Below are positions 44,672 to 55,042 of a DNA stretch of 64,000 nucleotides, piece by piece (position 1 is the first letter of the stretch; every line of letters begins with the position of its first letter). A model generated the notes under the pieces. That model was not told where the DNA came from. It searched no databases and saw only the letters and a list, made by a program, of their open reading frames with translations. A program made the position numbers and the translations under genes. The stretch spans positions 1-64,000 of the forward strand of contig NZ_JACJSF010000025.1 in assembly GCF_014698035.1 (NCBI RefSeq), read 5' to 3'. The stretch comes from Desmonostoc muscorum FACHB-395 (GTDB lineage: Bacteria; Cyanobacteriota; Cyanobacteriia; Cyanobacteriales; Nostocaceae).

Positions 44672-47600
44672 TCAACCCGTATTTCTCATCCCGGCTGCAA
44701 TCCCATTAATAGTTAACAATGCACCTCGCAGTAACTCGCCTTTGCTGTAACGAGAATGGATGACTCCAGAAGTGGCATTAGTATTCATAGACTGGCGTAG
44801 GCGCTTGAGCAGGGAAACTTGGATAAATCCCAAGGGGACAATTGTGCCATTGCGTAACTGCACAGATCGTTGCAAGACAGGATCGCCATCTAACAGTTGA
44901 TTGTGATCGGTGATTTTTAACACCAAATCTCTTGTGAGATAGAACTCGCTGGCAATTTGGTCAAAAACCTTGGCAAAACGAAGTTTATCTTCTGGTTTTG
45001 ACAATTCCTGAACGTAGTGATGTGCCATTTGCATATCTACTTTTGCCAAAGTCATCTCGGCTTTAGAAATCACCATCTTGAAAAAGGGCCACTTAACGTA
45101 AAAGTAGCGCATTAATTTCAAGTGTTCTTCTGGTTCTGCGTTCAAAAACTCTTGTAACGCTGTGCCAACACCGTACCAGGAAGGAAGCAAAAAGCGGGTT
45201 TGCGTCCAGCTAAATACCCAAGGAATAGCTCTTAGACTGCTTAAATCTTTCTTACCAGATGGGCGACGGGCTGGACGAGAACTAATTTGTAGCTGGCTAA
45301 TTTCTTCAATGGGGGTTACTTGGTGGAAGAAGTCAACAAAATCAGGCTGTTCGTAGATTAAAGCCCGATAATGTTGCCGCGATCGCGCTGCTAATTCTTC
45401 CATAATCTCATTCCAGGGTTCAATATCATCAAACCCTGTCCGCAGCAGGCTAGCTTGAATTACAGCAGTGGTGATAGTTTCCATGTGGTACAAAGCCAAG
45501 TCCAACAAGGAGTATTTAGAAGCCAAAACTTCTCCTTGTTCGGTAATCTTAATTCGCCCATTGATACTATGACCCGGTTGAGCCAAAATCGCCTCGTAAG
45601 CAGGACCACCTCCCCGCCCTACAGAACCGCCGCGTCCGTGGAAAATCCGCAAATTTATATCGTAGCCTTCTGCTATTTGTTGCAGTGATTTTTGGGCTTT
45701 ATGAATTTCCCAGTTGCTGCTTAAAAAACCAGAGTCTTTGTTGCTGTCAGAATACCCCAGCATCACTTCTTGCAAGTTAGGGGTGAGGGGGGAGGGGGAG
45801 GAGGGAGAGGTAGGGGGGGGGGCAAGGGAGGATGAATTTTCATCGGTTTCTTCTGCTTTTGCCTGTTCGTAGCCGCCGGCTAGCAAAGCGCGATATAACG
45901 GGAGTTCAAACAGTTTCCGCATAACGCTTCTGGAGCGTTGTAAGTCTTCTACTGTTTCAAATAAGGGGACAACTTGAATGGTTCCCACGGCTATGGCGGG
46001 GTCAAAAAGTCTGGCTTCTTTGGCTAACAGTAATACTTCTAGCACGTCGCTCACGTCGCGGCACATGCTGATAATGTAAGTTTGGCAGATATTTAGACCA
46101 AATTCTTGTTGCAGCGATCGCACGACGCGAAAAGTTTCAATTACATCGTTGGTTTTTTCAGAAAATGGCAATTCTGCTGGAATTAACGGCCGGCGGGTTT
46201 GCAGTTCTCCTGTGAGCCAAGCTACTTTTTGCTCCTCAGATAGTTCGTTGTAAGGTTGAGGTAATATTTGCAGGTATTGTAGGATCTCATCCAGCGCATC
46301 AGCATGGCGGGATGATTCTTGACGGATATCTAGCTGTGTCAAGTTAAAACCAAAAATTTCTACCTGACAGATGAGATTTTCTAAATCTCGACAGCTTAAA
46401 CCTGTTTCTGTCAAGTTACGCTGAATCATCCGCAGTTCTGCTAAAAAATCGTCTCCCGAACGATACAGGGGACTATCTTGATTTTTTGGCGTTTCCCGAT
46501 TGTACAAAGCTAGATTGCGATCGCGAGTATTTTCTAGCCGTTTCAGTACATAAGCGAGTTTCAGCCGATAGGGTTCTTGCCGATAACGCAGCGCCAGTGC
46601 ATCATATACCTCACTCAACTGGGACTGATCTAACTCTAGAGATTCCAGCAAATCTGGTAAGACATCACTCCAGTGCATCGACACACTCAACAATTCAATC
46701 AGATTTTTCACTGACTGAATATATCTCCCCAGCACCATTTTGCGCTGATAGCAAGCTGTTTGCCAGGTGATTTCTGGTGTAACTGATGGGTTCCCATCTC
46801 TATCTGAGCCGACCCAAGAGCCAAAAGAACAAAAGTTTTTACTTGGTGGTTCTAGCCAAGGAAAGGTATTGGATAGTGTATGTTTGAAACGTTTATAAAG
46901 TTGAGGAATGCCATCAAATAAAACTTCTTGGAAGTAGTGTAGGGCATAATCTACTTCATCTAGCACAGTGGGTTTGAACTGGTGAAGTTCGTCCGTGCGC
47001 CACCAGAGGCGAATTTCCTCGAGCAATTGTTCGCGGACATCTGCTGCTTCCCAAGCATATCCGCCACCTGTACCACCAGCATGGTTTTCTAAGGTATCCA
47101 GTTTTTGCAAGAGTTGTACCACCTGTCGCTGCTTATCTCGGATGGTATGACGAACAATTTCCGTCGGGTGTGCTGTGAAAACTAAGCGCACATCCAGATG
47201 AGCAATGAGACGTTGAATTTGTTGGGGTGGTACATTCTGTTTGAATAAATAGGGAAACAAAGCAGCGAAAGTCCCTTTTGGTTTGACTTGCGCTTTTTCT
47301 AGATAATTCTTTGCCAGCAATTCTGCTGCTATTCCCTTGCTAACAGGCGCATCATCTTCTCTTTGATTGGACGAGTAATTGACATTAGATGCTCTTTCTG
47401 CGTCTGTAGGCTCTGTTTCTGCCTCATAGCGGCTCAATTGCTGCCTTTGCTCGTATTCCTGCTCTATGATGTTAATCAGCTGAAAATACAGAGCGAAAGC
47501 ACGAGCCGCGCGGATTGCTTCGTTGATATTTAGTTGTTCAATTAATTTGACGGCTGAGGATGCTTGGTCATTTGTTGCCTGTCCTTCTGGCGAACACAAA

Positions 47601-47761
47601 TCGCGCAACTGCCGCAACAAGTCTACCATATTTTGACCGCATTCTTGCCGGAGAACAGACTCCCACAATTCTTCCACTACCTGGAGACGATGACGCAAAA
47701 ATAATTCCGACACCGGGTATATATCCGCAGTTTGAGACGAAGAGTATAAAAGGGAACCCAT
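44672..47761 (-). CDS. ppc: Phosphoenolpyruvate carboxylase
   Basis: A 1029-residue PEP carboxylase that makes oxaloacetate from PEP and bicarbonate to refill the TCA cycle. [17 protein letters not shown] holds the first catalytic His, [20 protein letters not shown] the second block, [20 protein letters not shown] the Lys/Arg block, and [14 protein letters not shown] the glycine-rich loop. The end AGMRNTG is the normal C-terminus. A Ser/Pro-rich insert (about residues 641-662) encoded by a G-rich repeat lies just before the conserved EVMLGYSDS block. The plant-type regulatory serine at the N-terminus is absent. Bacterial enzymes are usually shorter, about 880 residues, but cyanobacterial ones are often near this length. 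Confidence 0.96.
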   Translation of the reverse strand: MGSLLYSSSQTADIYPVSELFLRHRLQVVEELWESVLRQECGQNMVDLLRQLRDLCSPEGQATNDQASSAVKLIEQLNINEAIRAARAFALYFQLINIIEQEYEQRQQLSRYEAETEPTDAERASNVNYSSNQREDDAPVSKGIAAELLAKNYLEKAQVKPKGTFAALFPYLFKQNVPPQQIQRLIAHLDVRLVFTAHPTEIVRHTIRDKQRQVVQLLQKLDTLENHAGGTGGGYAWEAADVREQLLEEIRLWWRTDELHQFKPTVLDEVDYALHYFQEVLFDGIPQLYKRFKHTLSNTFPWLEPPSKNFCSFGSWVGSDRDGNPSVTPEITWQTACYQRKMVLGRYIQSVKNLIELLSVSMHWSDVLPDLLESLELDQSQLSEVYDALALRYRQEPYRLKLAYVLKRLENTRDRNLALYNRETPKNQDSPLYRSGDDFLAELRMIQRNLTETGLSCRDLENLICQVEIFGFNLTQLDIRQESSRHADALDEILQYLQILPQPYNELSEEQKVAWLTGELQTRRPLIPAELPFSEKTNDVIETFRVVRSLQQEFGLNICQTYIISMCRDVSDVLEVLLLAKEARLFDPAIAVGTIQVVPLFETVEDLQRSRSVMRKLFELPLYRALLAGGYEQAKAEETDENSSSLAPPPTSPSSPSPLTPNLQEVMLGYSDSNKDSGFLSSNWEIHKAQKSLQQIAEGYDINLRIFHGRGGSVGRGGGPAYEAILAQPGHSINGRIKITEQGEVLASKYSLLDLALYHMETITTAVIQASLLRTGFDDIEPWNEIMEELAARSRQHYRALIYEQPDFVDFFHQVTPIEEISQLQISSRPARRPSGKKDLSSLRAIPWVFSWTQTRFLLPSWYGVGTALQEFLNAEPEEHLKLMRYFYVKWPFFKMVISKAEMTLAKVDMQMAHHYVQELSKPEDKLRFAKVFDQIASEFYLTRDLVLKITDHNQLLDGDPVLQRSVQLRNGTIVPLGFIQVSLLKRLRQSMNTNATSGVIHSRYSKGELLRGALLTINGIAAGMRNTG
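45779..45835. repeat. G-rich repeat inside ppc
   Basis: GGGTGAGGGGGGAGGGGGAGG and similar G-rich bases, including a run of about eleven G. On the coding strand this is C/T-rich and encodes [15 protein letters not shown]. It resembles the intergenic G-runs of this genome. The long G-run may slip in replication or sequencing. Confidence 0.8.
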
Positions 47762-47862
47762 ATTCTCTATCTTGTAAAGCTAATAACTGTTTACGCTTCT
47801 AGGTTTTCTACTGAATGCTCATCGGGTTATTCCTGAGCAAATAATTATTCGGTGTATATTTT

Positions 47863-48099
47863 CTAAGTTTGATTAGTTTCGCGCTCCTCTGGGAAGTCGA
47901 GAATGGGTAGGCGATCGCCTCGAAACAATTCTTCACTGGCTTCCCCTATGCTTTCTAGTGCCCTTACGGTGGTTTTTCCGGTAATGAGCAGCAGTAATAT
48001 AGACGCTGTACCTATTTGTAAAAGGAACGATTGGGGAATGGTAAATAAATCGAGATGGGATGGCGGGTTAGTTGAGGGTTCTTGGTTGGCAGGAGGCAT
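47863..48099 (-). CDS. Small single-span membrane protein
   Basis: A 78-residue protein. A polar N-terminus (MPPANQEPSTNPPSH) leads into one membrane segment (FLLQIGTASILLLLITGK) and then a charged tail (ALESIGEASEELFRGDRLPIL). I do not recognise the family. It is upstream of ppc on the same strand, with a 101 bp gap. An ATGACAA-type repeat lies 33-54 bp upstream of its start. Confidence 0.6.
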   Translation of the reverse strand: MPPANQEPSTNPPSHLDLFTIPQSFLLQIGTASILLLLITGKTTVRALESIGEASEELFRGDRLPILDFPEERETNQT

Positions 48100-48131
48100 T
48101 GCTAATTTTTGGTTATGGGAATTGATTTAGG

Positions 48132-48153
48132 AGTCATTTGTCATTGGTCATTG
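48132..48153. repeat. ATGACAA/ACCAATG short array
   Basis: Three degenerate units (CATTTGTCATTGGTCATTGG) upstream of the small membrane protein at 47863. Confidence 0.75.
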
Positions 48154-48370
48154 GTAAGGGCTTTAAACCTATTTACGTTTCGTAATATACTTGGTTTTTT
48201 TGCGCCAACTTACTTAGGAATTAGGATGAATCCAACAATCGAGGGATGGAGTTGAAATGAGATAAGCTTGTTGGTTATTTCACCTATTAGGGGCGTTAGC
48301 GCCATGAAACGCAAGTCTAGCTTTAAAGGACAAGTCATTAGCCAGTCATATAGAATTATTCTGACTCCTG

Positions 48371-48430
48371 GCTTCTGTACAGACGCGAAATCGTGTCTCT
48401 CTTGTACAAACGCGATTAATCGCGTTTCTC
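48371..48430. repeat. Palindromic repeat pair
   Basis: A degenerate copy (AGACGCGAAATCGTGTCT) is followed by the perfect 20 bp palindrome AAACGCGATTAATCGCGTTT at 48408-48427. Both are preceded by GTAC. Confidence 0.85.
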
Positions 48431-48647
48431 CTAACTTCTGATTTATGACTCCCTATTAGTAAAATAAACGCAAAACTCAATATTAGTCAGACTTACAACC
48501 TGTACAAGACTATCTTGGCCGATTTTGTAAGCTACGAAGGTAACAAAATTGTTAAAAAAAAACGTCAGAGTGTGATAGACCTATGGTTCTAGTTTACAAG
48601 TGCAGGCACTATCCCCCAACCATCGCTTCCTGTAAAGTTAACTTCCC

Positions 48648-51600
48648 ATGAAAACAGTATTACCAGATCGCCAGCAATCCTTAGTGCAATGGGTGAGCCA
48701 AGCCACAGGGATTAACACTTTCGGGGTGAAAGTCCGGTTACGGGGAAATGACCTTCATATTCTTTGTGAAGGTACTGAATGTCCGCAGCGTTGGCGTACT
48801 TTGTCTGATTTGCTGCAAGCATTACAGCAAACAAACTTAGATATTCTCACAAGCAGCGAACAAACCTCAATATATCAAGTATTTGTCTATGGCCGAAGAA
48901 AAGGGGAACAGCGCCCCAAATGGTGCCATCGGGTTTACTTAAATCAAATAGATAAGCATCTGGAGCAAGTGGAGCAAGCCTTGCTAGCAGATGCGGAAAA
49001 ATCAAAACAGTCGGGTGGGGCGCTAATTGTCTCTAACGAAAGTTTGGCACGCCAAGGGAACCCAGAGGCGATCGCTAGATATCTCAGCGAAACTCTGAGT
49101 ACGTTAGGTGTATCGGTACAGGCAAAGATTAAGCCATATCAGCCAAAGAACTCTCAGCCGGAAGAAAACCGCCTGTGGATATTTTGCCAGTCGAGCTATA
49201 GCCCTGATGCCTCATTGCTTGCAGAACCAATAGCAGAGAAGTTGCGTTATCTCAAGCTTTCTGGCTACCAAGATGCCGTAATTGTTTCCCAGGTGAGCGG
49301 CGAAACTGCCCCTGATTGGTTGCTGCGTGTCGATTTGACCCCATCAGAGGTAATGCTCAAAGAATGGGCGCGTTGGGGTGATATCCAAGCGATCGCTCGG
49401 CTATTAACTGAGGTATTGTCAGGATTAAAAGTTGCTGTCCAAGCTTCTCTGAAAGAATCAACTCTACATATCTTTTGTACGCCAGCTTTTGATCCTTTAG
49501 GAACTGCACCAATCCCAGACAAAGCGGTGTGCTTAGAGGCGATTGTACCCCAGTTAGAAGCGATCGCACCTCAAGGCATTCTCGCCGCCACCATATACGG
49601 GCAAAAAGCAGGCGACAAGCAACCCACTTGGATTGATTGGCTAGCTTTACCCGCCACAACCTATCCCGCCTTTGCCACATCACCACTAGATTTAGCTAAT
49701 ACTGGCGATGAACCAGCTATCACATTTTTACTGGAGCGTTTACTCAATCCTGACCTAGATTGGCGTTTATTAACAGGTGGAATTCGCGTCCTCTTACTGA
49801 ACAAAAATGATTTACTGCACATCATGTGTGATGCACCTGTTTGTCCAGGTCGTCAACAAGTAGCAAGTAAAATTACGCAGTTTATCCGCCATTTGAAAAT
49901 TCCCGGTATTATGGGGATACGTATATACGGTCGCCGGGCTGGGAATAAAGAACCTTTTTGGCACTATGGCGTTGATCTTGAACATCGCCAACGTTTAGTA
50001 CCAGAAGCAACACCAGAATTCGCTGCCACTTCTAAATACGTCGATGATTTGATACCCTCTGAGACTAGTGAACCAATTTTGCGCCCAGACTTAACAACAG
50101 AAGAAGTTCAAAGTTTTGTAACAGAAGTAGCGCGAGATTGGATAGCAACGGCGAGTGCAACCGCGAAAAAGTTCCTGTTAAAAAGCCAGCTATTTACCGA
50201 AAGCCACCAGTTAGCAGAAGAAAATCCTGACGATCAAGGACTTAAAATTGCTCTAGTTTGGGGGACATTGGGATTATTACTCACTCTCCAAACTGATTGG
50301 GTATTGGGTCGAATTACTGCACAGACTAAACCGAGTTTGCCAAAAGTTGCCAGTGTTTTACCTTCATCATCTGGACAAAAGGCATCTTTAACATCTGAAA
50401 AAACTCAGAGTGAAAAAACGGTATTTTTTAGCCGCAGTTCTAAAACAAAATCTCCTGCAAATCAGAGTTCTGTATTTAATGCTTCTGAGTTTACTCAAAG
50501 TGATGATACTTCGACAAAGAATTTGGCAGCCGCACCACTGAAAGAAAAAGCAACCGCAACAGCTATTCTTTTAGCAGCGCGATCGCAAATGCCAAGTTTC
50601 AATGTCAGGCAGTTAGATGAGCAGCTAGCACTGTATAAACAGCGTTTAGCGAGAACTGGTACACCGCCCGATGTGTTGATTATTGGCTCCTCCCGCGCCC
50701 TCAGAGGAGTAGATCCAGCAGAACTTTCTAAAGCTTTAGCGACTCAGGGCTATCCCAATATTGACGTGTTTAACTTTGGGATCAACGGTGCTACTGCACA
50801 AGTTGTAGACTTTGTGCTTCGTCACGTACTGGAACCATCAGAACTGCCTAAAATAATTCTCTGGGCGGATGGGGCCCGTGCTTTCAATGGTGGACGCGAG
50901 GACATTACCTTTAAATCCATCGCTGCATCAGCTGGTTATAAGCAAGCATTACAAAAGAACCCAAAAATCGCAAATAGCAGCGAATCGCCCGAAAATCAGG
51001 AAAGTTCGCCAGAAGAGAAGGTAAAAGAAGAAAAACAGGAGATTAGCACATATCAAGCTGTCAATGATTCGTTAAATCAGGGTCTAGCATCTCTTTCTGC
51101 TAGCTATCAAAACCGCGACCAAATTAAAGGCTTATTGCAAAAACAATTGCTTATATTTGGTAGTAATCAGACAGTTGCATCACAAAAACAGCTAACAGAT
51201 GGAACTTCAGATGAGAGTATTTCCCAGCAAGCAGTTGATTTTGATGGCTTTCTACCTTTGTCTATTCGCTTCAATCCTGCTAGATACTATCAAAAACATT
51301 CTAGAGTTACCGGAAATTACGACAACGACTATAAATCTTTCCAAGTAGAAGGACAGCAAGATGCTGCTCTTCAAGAAGTGCTTCAGTTTACCCAGTCTCA
51401 GAAAATTTCCTTAGTGTTTGTCAATATGCCTCTCACGGCAGATTATTTAGATCCAGTGCGTAGACAATATGAGCAACAATTTCAGCAATATATGTTGCGT
51501 CTAGCTACTAATCCCAATTTTATTTATCGGGATCTGAGCCAAAAGTGGCCCAAAGCACATGACTACTTCTCTGATCCCAGCCACCTTAACCGCTTTGGAG

Positions 51601-51659
51601 CATACGAAGTCTCCAAAAAGCTGGCTAATGATCCGATGATTCCCTGGCCAGTGAAGTAG
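48648..51659 (+). CDS. DUF1574 SGNH-like protein with four N-terminal repeats
   Basis: A 1003-residue protein. Residues about 19-450 hold four divergent repeats of about 90 residues, with the pattern LHIxC...CP, a helix, then V/IYGRxxGxxxPxW and a hydrophobic strand. One hydrophobic segment (ALVWGTLGLLLTL, near 537) could cross the membrane. A Ser/Thr/Lys-rich linker leads to a DUF1574 domain from about 660: DVLIIGSSRALRGVDP holds the nucleophile Ser, and DPSHLN near 977 gives the D-x-x-H pair of SGNH hydrolases. This is the AlgJ/AlgX-like partner of MBOAT acyltransferases, which passes acetyl groups to polysaccharide outside the membrane. The MBOAT gene follows at 108 bp. Confidence 0.85.
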   Translation: MKTVLPDRQQSLVQWVSQATGINTFGVKVRLRGNDLHILCEGTECPQRWRTLSDLLQALQQTNLDILTSSEQTSIYQVFVYGRRKGEQRPKWCHRVYLNQIDKHLEQVEQALLADAEKSKQSGGALIVSNESLARQGNPEAIARYLSETLSTLGVSVQAKIKPYQPKNSQPEENRLWIFCQSSYSPDASLLAEPIAEKLRYLKLSGYQDAVIVSQVSGETAPDWLLRVDLTPSEVMLKEWARWGDIQAIARLLTEVLSGLKVAVQASLKESTLHIFCTPAFDPLGTAPIPDKAVCLEAIVPQLEAIAPQGILAATIYGQKAGDKQPTWIDWLALPATTYPAFATSPLDLANTGDEPAITFLLERLLNPDLDWRLLTGGIRVLLLNKNDLLHIMCDAPVCPGRQQVASKITQFIRHLKIPGIMGIRIYGRRAGNKEPFWHYGVDLEHRQRLVPEATPEFAATSKYVDDLIPSETSEPILRPDLTTEEVQSFVTEVARDWIATASATAKKFLLKSQLFTESHQLAEENPDDQGLKIALVWGTLGLLLTLQTDWVLGRITAQTKPSLPKVASVLPSSSGQKASLTSEKTQSEKTVFFSRSSKTKSPANQSSVFNASEFTQSDDTSTKNLAAAPLKEKATATAILLAARSQMPSFNVRQLDEQLALYKQRLARTGTPPDVLIIGSSRALRGVDPAELSKALATQGYPNIDVFNFGINGATAQVVDFVLRHVLEPSELPKIILWADGARAFNGGREDITFKSIAASAGYKQALQKNPKIANSSESPENQESSPEEKVKEEKQEISTYQAVNDSLNQGLASLSASYQNRDQIKGLLQKQLLIFGSNQTVASQKQLTDGTSDESISQQAVDFDGFLPLSIRFNPARYYQKHSRVTGNYDNDYKSFQVEGQQDAALQEVLQFTQSQKISLVFVNMPLTADYLDPVRRQYEQQFQQYMLRLATNPNFIYRDLSQKWPKAHDYFSDPSHLNRFGAYEVSKKLANDPMIPWPVK

Positions 51660-51660
51660 G

Positions 51661-51762
51661 TAAGGGGGACAAGGGGACAAGGGGACAAAGATAATAATTA
51701 ATGCCCAATGCCCCATGCCCCATGCCCCATGCCCAATGACAAATGACAAATAACAAATGACT
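51661..51762. repeat. GGGGACAA, CCCCATG and ATGACAA repeat arrays
   Basis: Three successive short tandem arrays fill the gap between the DUF1574 and MBOAT genes: GGGGACAA, then CCCATGC, then ATGACAA ending at about 51762, six bases before the MBOAT start. Confidence 0.9.
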
Positions 51763-51767
51763 AAAAA

Positions 51768-53267
51768 ATGAACTTTATATCAATTTTTTATGGTCTTTTC
51801 TTGTTGAGTGTTTTAGGAATTTACTGGTCTTTAGCACAACAAAAATTACGATTATGGACGCTGCTAATTGCTAGTTTGGTTTTCTACGCATCTTTGCATA
51901 TCCAATACATACCATTGCTATTAGCATTGACGTTTATCAATTTCCGTTTGGGGCTAGAGATTGGGAAAAATACATCACCAGGAAAACATTCTCTTGACTG
52001 GCAAATTTCTAATGAAGAGTGGCAATTTGCCCAAGGTGACTGGAACCGCCGTCGTCTAAAAGTTTTGTGGCTGGGTATAGCTTTAAATGTTTTACTATTA
52101 TTAGCTTTTAAGTATCTAACCCCTCTATTTAAGTTTGTTTTCAATATCCAAGCAAACTCACCAGATAGCTCTTTTAAATTGATTGCACCTTTGGGAATTT
52201 CATTTTTCACCTTTGAGTGTATTGCCTATTTAATAGATGTCTATCGTGGTGCGCCTGCTACCGATCAGTTTCTTAAATTTGCAACCTATAAATTATTCTT
52301 CGCCAAACTGATTTCCGGCCCGATTACGCGCTACCACAACTTAGCAAATCAATTCAATACGCTAGACTTTCCCAGTGCCGATAGAGTAGCAGAGGCGCTG
52401 TGGTTAATTGCTAGAGGTGCAGTCAAAAAAGGTATTTTTGCAGACCACCTAGGAATTTTTGTCGATTTATGTTTTGGTAACTTACAACGGGCCGGTAGTA
52501 CCGATCTCTGGTTAGCAACATTCGCCTACGGTTTGCAGTTATATCTAGATTTCAACGGTTACGTAGATATTGCCCGTGGAAGTGCTTTACTTTTCGGCTT
52601 GGTTCTACCTGAAAATTTTGACTTTCCCTACTTCAGCACCAGTATTGGAGAATTTTGGCGGCGCTGGCATATCACTCTCGGAGATTGGCTACGTAACTAT
52701 GTCTACTTTCCTTTGGGTGGTTCGCGTCGCGGTTTAGTCCGCACCTGCTGGAATTTATTTACTGTGATGCTAATCGCTGGCATCTGGCACGGGGCTGCTT
52801 TAGGTTATGTAGTTTGGGGCATATTCCACGGGTTAGCCTTGGTGGTTCATCGACTTACAGATGCTATGAGCGATCGCTTTGAAAATCTGGAGCAATTCTG
52901 GCAAAATCCTCTAGGTATCTTCGTCGCTTGGTTTTTGACACAACTGATGGTTTTTACCTCTTGGATTTGGTTCCGTCTACCTAATCTCCAAGACTCTTCT
53001 TTAGTAATCCGACACCTTTGGCGTTATCCTGCTGATGCCCAGTTTGCTCAAAAAGTCTATGTGGATGCTTTAAATATTAGCCAATACCAACTCACTTGGG
53101 TGCTGCTAACTTTGGCTGCTCTGATGGCTTTAGTCTATGCCTTTAACCGAATGCTGAAGTTAGAGTTTAACTGGCCCATTAAGCTTGTCTTTGTCCCTCT
53201 ATGTTTCTACGCTGTTTGGTTATTAGCTCCTGAAGGCAGTTTGCCCTATATCTACTTTGATTTTTAA
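51768..53267 (+). CDS. MBOAT-family O-acyltransferase (AlgI-like)
   Basis: A 499-residue integral membrane protein with about ten hydrophobic segments. The MBOAT signature is complete: FWRRWHITLGDWLRNYVYFPLGGSR near residue 300, and MLIAGIWHGAALGYVVWGIFHG near 335 with the catalytic His in GIWHG. AlgI-type members move acetyl groups from the cytoplasm to a partner that modifies polysaccharide. The DUF1574 gene directly upstream is the likely partner. The acceptor may be a surface polysaccharide. The start at 51768 has no visible Shine-Dalgarno, and an ATGACAA array lies directly upstream. Confidence 0.92.
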   Translation: MNFISIFYGLFLLSVLGIYWSLAQQKLRLWTLLIASLVFYASLHIQYIPLLLALTFINFRLGLEIGKNTSPGKHSLDWQISNEEWQFAQGDWNRRRLKVLWLGIALNVLLLLAFKYLTPLFKFVFNIQANSPDSSFKLIAPLGISFFTFECIAYLIDVYRGAPATDQFLKFATYKLFFAKLISGPITRYHNLANQFNTLDFPSADRVAEALWLIARGAVKKGIFADHLGIFVDLCFGNLQRAGSTDLWLATFAYGLQLYLDFNGYVDIARGSALLFGLVLPENFDFPYFSTSIGEFWRRWHITLGDWLRNYVYFPLGGSRRGLVRTCWNLFTVMLIAGIWHGAALGYVVWGIFHGLALVVHRLTDAMSDRFENLEQFWQNPLGIFVAWFLTQLMVFTSWIWFRLPNLQDSSLVIRHLWRYPADAQFAQKVYVDALNISQYQLTWVLLTLAALMALVYAFNRMLKLEFNWPIKLVFVPLCFYAVWLLAPEGSLPYIYFDF

Positions 53268-53595
53268 GTTTCTAGAAACAATGAACTGCAACATAAGACA
53301 ATTTACAACTTATTATTTCGTTACAATTTATCCTGGCTATTTGTAACGGAATGTAAAGAGAATAAACTAGGCGATCGGTTTAATTTTGCAATAGCTTAGA
53401 AAGCTTTAATCGCTTACTTTTATCACTATTATTTATAGTAGAAAAACTTTACATTTCGACGATCTTGTTAAAGAATTCTATTACAGAATATTAAGCCAAA
53501 GATCGCGTCCAAGTAATTTCATGTAGACTGTAATTCAACAGGCAAAACAAAATCTGCTTGTTCCATTTTTAACAAAAAATAGCACTTATAAAACA
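53268..53595. other. Intergenic region upstream of psbA
   Basis: A 328 bp AT-rich stretch holding the probable psbA promoter and leader. No reading frame or RNA gene is seen. Confidence 0.6.
53448..53493 (+). promoter_or_regulatory. Candidate psbA promoter
   Basis: Two overlapping choices fit sigma-70 spacing: TTTACA at 53448 with AAGAAT at 53471 (17 bp), or TTGTTA at 53465 with ATATTA at 53488 (17 bp). Either leaves a leader of roughly 100 bases. Both are weak matches. Confidence 0.3.
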
Positions 53596-54678
53596 ATGAC
53601 CACAACCTTACAACGGCGCTCTGGCGCTAACGTTTGGGATCGCTTTTGCGAGTGGATTACCAGCACCGACAACCGTATATATGTTGGTTGGTTTGGTGTA
53701 CTGATGATCCCAACCCTACTAGCAGCTACTGCTTGCTTTGTAATTGCCTTCATCGCAGCACCTCCAGTAGACATTGATGGTATCCGTGAACCAGTCGCAG
53801 GTTCTTTGATCTACGGAAACAACATCATCTCTGGTGCAGTTGTTCCTTCTTCAAACGCTATCGGCTTGCACTTCTACCCAATCTGGGAAGCTGCTTCCTT
53901 AGATGAGTGGTTGTACAACGGCGGGCCTTACCAATTGGTAGTTTTCCACTTCTTGATCGGTTGCGCTTGCTACCTGGGTCGTCAGTGGGAACTTTCTTAC
54001 CGCTTAGGTATGCGTCCTTGGATCTGCGTAGCTTACAGCGCACCTTTGGCTTCTGCTACCGCAGTATTCTTGATCTACCCAATCGGTCAAGGTTCTTTCT
54101 CTGATGGTATGCCTTTGGGTATCTCTGGAACCTTCAACTTCATGATTGTGTTCCAAGCAGAACACAACATCTTGATGCACCCCTTCCACATGTTAGGTGT
54201 GGCTGGTGTATTCGGCGGTTCCTTGTTCTCTGCAATGCACGGTTCTCTAGTAACTTCTTCCTTGGTGCGTGAAACCACCGAAACCGAGTCTCTTAACTAC
54301 GGTTACAAATTCGGTCAAGAAGAAGAAACCTACAACATCGTTGCAGCCCACGGTTACTTCGGTCGTTTGATCTTCCAATACGCTTCCTTCAACAACAGCC
54401 GTTCACTGCACTTCTTCTTAGCAGCTTGGCCTGTCGTCGGTATCTGGTTCACTGCTTTGGGTATCAGCACGATGGCGTTCAACCTGAACGGTTTCAACTT
54501 CAACCAATCAATCATTGACTCTCAAGGTCGCGTTATCAGCACCTGGGCAGACGTAATCAACCGCGCTAACTTGGGTATGGAAGTAATGCACGAGCGTAAC
54601 GCTCACAACTTCCCCCTAGACTTAGCTGCTGGTGAAATTACTCCTGTAGCAATGACTGCTCCTGCTATCAACGGTTAA
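53596..54678 (+). CDS. psbA: Photosystem II D1 protein
   Basis: The 360-residue D1 reaction-centre subunit. All Mn-cluster and cofactor regions are present. His332 and Glu333 lie in [10 protein letters not shown], followed by His337, Asp342 and Ala344 in FPLDLA. The tail [16 protein letters not shown] after Ala344 is removed by the CtpA protease. The QB region reads [12 protein letters not shown]. Position 130 is Gln ([10 protein letters not shown]), as in low-light D1 forms, rather than the Glu of high-light forms. Codon use is strongly biased, as in highly expressed genes. The N-terminal 40 residues differ somewhat from the commonest cyanobacterial D1, so this may be one of several copies. 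Confidence 0.98.
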   Translation: MTTTLQRRSGANVWDRFCEWITSTDNRIYVGWFGVLMIPTLLAATACFVIAFIAAPPVDIDGIREPVAGSLIYGNNIISGAVVPSSNAIGLHFYPIWEAASLDEWLYNGGPYQLVVFHFLIGCACYLGRQWELSYRLGMRPWICVAYSAPLASATAVFLIYPIGQGSFSDGMPLGISGTFNFMIVFQAEHNILMHPFHMLGVAGVFGGSLFSAMHGSLVTSSLVRETTETESLNYGYKFGQEEETYNIVAAHGYFGRLIFQYASFNNSRSLHFFLAAWPVVGIWFTALGISTMAFNLNGFNFNQSIIDSQGRVISTWADVINRANLGMEVMHERNAHNFPLDLAAGEITPVAMTAPAING

Positions 54679-55042
54679 TTCTGAAGATTAGCTAAATAAA
54701 AAGCGCTCTCCATCAATGGGGGGCGCTTTTTTGTTGGAACTATATTTAATTGATTTAATCAACAGATGGGTAGCAAATTTTTCAGCCAAACATCATCAGT
54801 AGCGCGATAATAGATATAGAGATCAAAATACTTTATATGTCCTTTTCCCCCTCCGCCTGTTGTGTTGTCGTCCTCAACCAACAACAGGAGCAAAATATCT
54901 CCCACCAGAACCAGTGTAAGGATGTACCAGTTAACCACAGCAAAAGTATGGTTAAAAATTGCACTGTAGTTGAAAATGGTCGAGTCGTTGTTAAAGCCTT
55001 ACAATCCTCAGACAATCGGACTTCCGAGTAAGTTTCAGACAT
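54679..55042. other. Gap between convergent psbA and potassium channel gene
   Basis: A 364 bp stretch with the psbA terminator at its left end. The two short overlapping frames near 54833-55042 have no protein-like features and I take them as noise. Confidence 0.5.
54698..54732 (+). terminator. psbA rho-independent terminator
   Basis: AAAAAGCGCTCTCC and GGGGGGCGCTTTTT pair around ATCAAT (with some G-T pairs) and are followed by a T-run. It starts 19 bp after the stop codon. Confidence 0.9.

Larger units (their letters stand above)
48100..48647. other. Repeat-bearing intergenic region
   Basis: A 548 bp gap between divergent genes. It holds an ATGACAA-type array (48132-48153), a palindromic repeat (48371-48430) and AT-rich sequence near the DUF1574 gene. 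A plausible leader for that gene starts after about 48540, but no promoter could be fixed. Confidence 0.55.

Noticed and set aside
45806..45822. Long G-run in ppc as a G-quadruplex regulatory switch
   Set aside because: The run is suggestive but lies in a repeat-derived insert, and nothing in the sequence shows a regulatory role.
54833..55042. Overlapping short frames on both strands between psbA and the channel gene
   Set aside because: They overlap each other, have unusual composition and no start signal. The psbA terminator precedes them.
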